This document shows positions 49,478 to 51,823 of a stretch of 51,823 nucleotides of DNA, piece by piece. Source of the DNA: Leucobacter sp. UBA1945 (lineage in GTDB: Bacteria > Actinomycetota > Actinomycetes > Actinomycetales > Microbacteriaceae). Location of the stretch: contig DDEV01000009.1 in assembly GCA_002336855.1 (NCBI GenBank), forward strand, positions 1 through 51,823. Direction: 5' to 3'. How positions within the stretch are numbered: the stretch's first letter is position 1; the number at the start of each line of letters is the position of its first letter. The notes under the pieces are model-generated. The model had not been told where the DNA came from. It worked only from the letters and a program-made list of their open reading frames with translations, and searched no databases. The position numbers were made by a program, and so were the translations under genes.

Positions 49478-50278
49478 GTGGTGAAGCAGTCTCGATCTAC
49501 GCGTGGGCGTCTGGGTGGGCTGCCCGACCCCGAGCGCTGGGCCTACTCGCAGGGCGACCACGAACTGCGCTGCTTTCGTTGGGCGCACCCCGGCAAGCCC
49601 GCGTTTTTGCTTGTGCACGGCATCGGCATGGGCCACCTCACGTTCAACCGATTCATCGAGGCTATGCTGCCGCACGCCGAGATCATCGCGGTCGATCTGC
49701 CCGGCTTCGGCGATTCGCCAGAACCCGAGGCCGCGCTGAGCATCGCCGATACCGCAGAGTTGGTTGCGGCTGCGATGCGGGCAGCAACTACCGAGCGTGG
49801 GATCGGCCCGCTCATCGCCGTCGGGCACTCGATGGGCGCGCAGGTCGTCAGCGAGCTCGCCGCCGCCCACCCCGGGATGGTCGACCGCGTGGTGCTCTTC
49901 GCGCCCTCGGTCAACGCGGCCGAGCGCACACTCAAGCAGCAGGCGAAGCGCATGGTACAGGATCTCTTCAAGGGCAAGCCCCTGATCGCGATCGTCGTAG
50001 GCGTGTACGAATACCTGCGCACCGGGCCGCGCTGGTTCTTGAAGAAGCTCGGGCCCACGCTCGAGCATCGCATCGAAGACACCCTGCCGAGGGTGCAGCA
50101 GCCGGCACTCGTGCTGGTCGGCAGCCGAGACCGCGTGACCCCTCCCGAGTGGTGCTACGAGGTGGCGCTCGCACTGCCGCACGGCGAACTCACCGTGCTT
50201 GGCGGGCCCGGCCACGAGGCCATGATCGGCGAGGGGGAGGCCGCCGCCGAGCGCGTGCTGCACTGGCTCGAGGCATAA
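49478..50278 (+). CDS. Alpha/beta hydrolase
   Basis: The 266-residue alpha/beta-hydrolase fold enzyme has the oxyanion-hole segment FLLVHGIGMGHLTF, the Asp-containing VDLPGFGDSPEPE, and the nucleophile elbow GHSMGAQ with Ser at about residue 127. The acid is in VLVGSRDRVTPPEW and the His in LGGPGHEAMIGEG. A lid region lies between about residues 140 and 200. The substrate cannot be inferred; esterase, lipase or C-C hydrolase activities are possible. The start is GTG at 49478 in a leaderless arrangement. It is convergent with the next gene, with 9 nt between the stops. Confidence 0.88.
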   Translation: MVKQSRSTRGRLGGLPDPERWAYSQGDHELRCFRWAHPGKPAFLLVHGIGMGHLTFNRFIEAMLPHAEIIAVDLPGFGDSPEPEAALSIADTAELVAAAMRAATTERGIGPLIAVGHSMGAQVVSELAAAHPGMVDRVVLFAPSVNAAERTLKQQAKRMVQDLFKGKPLIAIVVGVYEYLRTGPRWFLKKLGPTLEHRIEDTLPRVQQPALVLVGSRDRVTPPEWCYEVALALPHGELTVLGGPGHEAMIGEGEAAAERVLHWLEA

Positions 50279-50287
50279 CGCTCGAGC

Positions 50288-51661
50288 CTACTTCGGGGCG
50301 CGGCCGTGGGTATCGCGCGGGATCGGCACCTCACGCCATGGGCGCTTCGTCGGCTCGGTGTCTTGCGCCGGCAGCTCGAAATCGAAGCGGGTCTTCACTG
50401 CGAGGATGATGAGCAGCAGCCAGCCGCTCTCGATGAGAATGCGGCTCTCGGTGATCGACTGCACGATCAGCCCGGTCAACACGAGCAGCGGCCAGAGCGC
50501 GCTCGTCGCAAAGGGGAGCGCAGGCCCCGGCCCGCGCCGGGGCTGATCCACCGCCCTGAACCAGGTTCGCTGCAACGTGAGAAATACGATCGGTGCGAAC
50601 ACCAGCACGCCAACGATGCCGAGCTGCAGCCACACATCGAGCCAGGCATTGTGCGCGCTCATCACGGCGATGCCGGCCTTCGTGTCGAGACCCTTGAACG
50701 GTTCGACCCACGTCGGCCAGTAGCTCACCCAACCCCAGCCGAACCACGGGTGCTGCTCGACGAGGCCCCAAACCTTCTGCCAGGTTTCGGCTCGCCCGGT
50801 CAGGTCGCCGCTCTTACCCAGCAGGCCGAACACGAAGTCGCGCGCGAAGAGCACCGCGGCGAGCGCGACGGCGATGAGCGACCCGGCTGTCCAGTAGACG
50901 GGCATGCGGCGTTCTTGACCGATGCGTCGGCCCCAGAGCGCGAAGGCGAGCACCACGAACACCGCGAGCAGGGCAACCCAGATCGTGGCGCTGCGCGTCA
51001 GCAGCAGCGTGAGTGCGGCGACGGCTACCCAGAACCAGCCCGAGGCCGGGCGCACGAGGCCCGCGCGCAGCTGAATGCCGAAGAGAATCAGCGCAATGAG
51101 CGCGAGAAAACCGAACAGCACCGAGCTGCCGACGATGCCCTGGATCGGCCCGCCCGAGAACAGCAGGTCGCGGCTCCAGAACAGAATCTTGTGGGTCTTG
51201 CCTTCGGGCTGGTCCATCCACCAGGTCATGAGTGGCTCGCGCCAGAAAAGCGCAACCCAGAGCTCGAAGAGGTACGAGACGCCGAGAAGCCATCGCATCG
51301 CCGAGGCGAGCGTGCGCAGCAGCTCGTGCCAACTCAGCACGAAGGCGAGCACTACGGCCAGCGCAGTTGTCGCGAGCTGAGCGACGACGCCGGCGATCGT
51401 TTCGAGTCGGTAGGAGCTCCAGAAGATCGAAAGTGTAGCGAGGGTGAGAAACCAATAGACAGGCGAGGGCAACCGGTACCAGCGAAAGCGCGCGGGCTTC
51501 AGGCGCACGAACAACACGATGCTCGCGACTGACAGCACCCCAGCGAGCATAAAAAATGCCGGAAGACCAACGATGTAGCGCACGCCGTTGCTGCCGAACG
51601 CGAACACGAACGCGATGATTGCAAAGGCACTCACGCCAAGGCGGGTCTTACTCTCGGTCAT
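50288..51661 (-). CDS. O-antigen ligase/polymerase-like membrane protein
   Basis: The 457-residue polytopic protein has about eleven membrane segments, for example FAIIAFVFAFGSNGVRYIVGLP, YWFLTLATLSIFW, FGFLALIALILFGIQL, ALTLLLTRSATIWVALLAVFVVLAFAL and WLQLGIVGVLVFAPIVFLTLQ. The large external loop before the last helices contains SGRAETWQ-like GRAETWQKVWGLVEQHPWFGWGW and SAHNAWLDVWLQLG. This is the Wzy_C/WaaL (O-antigen ligase) signature; the His of SAHN is important for activity in the family. Such proteins polymerise or ligate lipid-linked glycans on the outer face. The start is ATG at 51661, leaderless with TACCAT 7 nt upstream; the ATG at 51721 lies inside the divergent gene. Confidence 0.87.
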   Translation of the reverse strand: MTESKTRLGVSAFAIIAFVFAFGSNGVRYIVGLPAFFMLAGVLSVASIVLFVRLKPARFRWYRLPSPVYWFLTLATLSIFWSSYRLETIAGVVAQLATTALAVVLAFVLSWHELLRTLASAMRWLLGVSYLFELWVALFWREPLMTWWMDQPEGKTHKILFWSRDLLFSGGPIQGIVGSSVLFGFLALIALILFGIQLRAGLVRPASGWFWVAVAALTLLLTRSATIWVALLAVFVVLAFALWGRRIGQERRMPVYWTAGSLIAVALAAVLFARDFVFGLLGKSGDLTGRAETWQKVWGLVEQHPWFGWGWVSYWPTWVEPFKGLDTKAGIAVMSAHNAWLDVWLQLGIVGVLVFAPIVFLTLQRTWFRAVDQPRRGPGPALPFATSALWPLLVLTGLIVQSITESRILIESGWLLLIILAVKTRFDFELPAQDTEPTKRPWREVPIPRDTHGRAPK

Positions 51662-51667
51662 AGTCGG

Positions 51668-51674
51668 TATGGTA
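51668..51674. promoter_or_regulatory. Symmetrical bidirectional -10 element
   Basis: The 7-bp stretch TATGGTA reads TATGGT on the plus strand (51668-51673) and TACCAT on the minus strand (51669-51674). The minus-strand hexamer lies 7 nt before the ATG at 51661. The plus-strand hexamer would start a transcript about 20 nt before the ATG at 51699, with GGGAG as ribosome binding site. Confidence 0.4.
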
Positions 51675-51698
51675 GCGGGTGGGTAGGGAGCTTCGAAT

Positions 51699-51823
51699 AT
51701 GTTGATCTTCATTGAGAACACCCCGCGCGCCTATGCGTGGGGTTCTCGTGACGCCCTGCCCGGGCTGCTCGGCACCGCGCCAACCGGCGAGCCACAGGCA
51801 GAGTTGTGGCTCGGAGATCACCC
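51699..51823 (+). CDS. manA: Mannose-6-phosphate isomerase, partial at window edge
   Basis: The first 41 codons of a type I phosphomannose isomerase are visible, and the frame runs off the right edge. The opening FIENTPRAYAWGSRDALPGLLG and GEPQAELWLGDH contain the family-typical AWGS and the P-x-A-E-x-W-x-G-x-H stretch, which leads to the zinc site. It converts fructose-6-phosphate and mannose-6-phosphate and so feeds GDP-mannose synthesis. The start is ATG at 51699 with GGGAG 8 nt upstream. It is divergent from the ligase-like gene. Confidence 0.85.
   Translation, partial: MLIFIENTPRAYAWGSRDALPGLLGTAPTGEPQAELWLGDH

Overview
The window is high-GC bacterial DNA with dense, short-spaced and often overlapping genes (ATGA, GTGA and TAATG junctions) and many GTG or TTG starts. 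Many genes carry a TANNNT -10 hexamer 6-7 nt upstream of the start codon and no Shine-Dalgarno sequence, a leaderless pattern typical of Actinomycetota. The RmlC-RmlD fusion, the LytR-CpsA-Psr protein and the LGFP-repeat surface protein fit a Microbacteriaceae-type actinobacterium (Leucobacter or a relative). That placement is inference. No rRNA, tRNA, CRISPR array, insertion sequence or phage gene was seen.

Nearly the whole window (1 to about 45.6 kb) is a cell-surface polysaccharide locus.
- 1-6.7 kb: glycosyltransferases, galE and an LCP-family glycopolymer ligase.
- 6.7-11.5 kb: the dTDP-L-rhamnose genes (rmlB, a fused rmlC-rmlD, rmlA) with a WbbL-like glycosyltransferase.
- 11.5-14.3 kb (minus strand): polyprenyl-phosphate-type GT2, DUF2304 protein, Gfo/Idh/MocA sugar dehydrogenase and a left-handed beta-helix acyltransferase.
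- 14.4-17.2 kb: a secreted protein with about eleven LGFP repeats.
- 17.2-29.2 kb: a nucleotide-sugar modification block. It holds a LbH acetyltransferase, SDR epimerase/dehydratase, two DegT-family aminotransferases, one HisH-type glutaminase, a HisF-WbpG fusion, a second stand-alone WbpG and HisF pair, and three glycosyltransferases.
- 29.3-35.9 kb: a flippase-like ABC exporter, two glycosyltransferases, a UDP-sugar 6-dehydrogenase and an O-acyltransferase.
- 35.9-39.5 kb (minus strand): three glycosyltransferases.
- 39.5-45.6 kb: a META-domain lipoprotein, a second ABC exporter, a glycosyltransferase and a DUF2142 membrane protein.

The right flank (45.6-51.8 kb) has very high GC and mostly housekeeping-type genes: a small hypothetical protein, a Tat-exported phospholipase C/acid phosphatase, a cation/proton antiporter, an alpha/beta hydrolase, an O-antigen-ligase-like polymerase and the first 41 codons of a mannose-6-phosphate isomerase.

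The genes suggest a model. dTDP-rhamnose and one or two amino-sugar nucleotides, probably carrying acetamidino groups made by the HisH/HisF/WbpG system, are assembled on a lipid carrier by about fourteen glycosyltransferases. They would be flipped by two ABC exporters, possibly polymerised by the O-antigen-ligase-like protein, and attached to the wall by the LCP protein.

The most unusual part is the amidotransferase system: one HisF-WbpG fusion, a second WbpG that has lost three of its four predicted zinc cysteines, and a single glutaminase gene for both. Other notable observations are a glycosyltransferase whose only well-placed start is AUC, symmetrical -10 elements between divergent genes, and a perfect 14-bp inverted repeat in the one long non-coding stretch.
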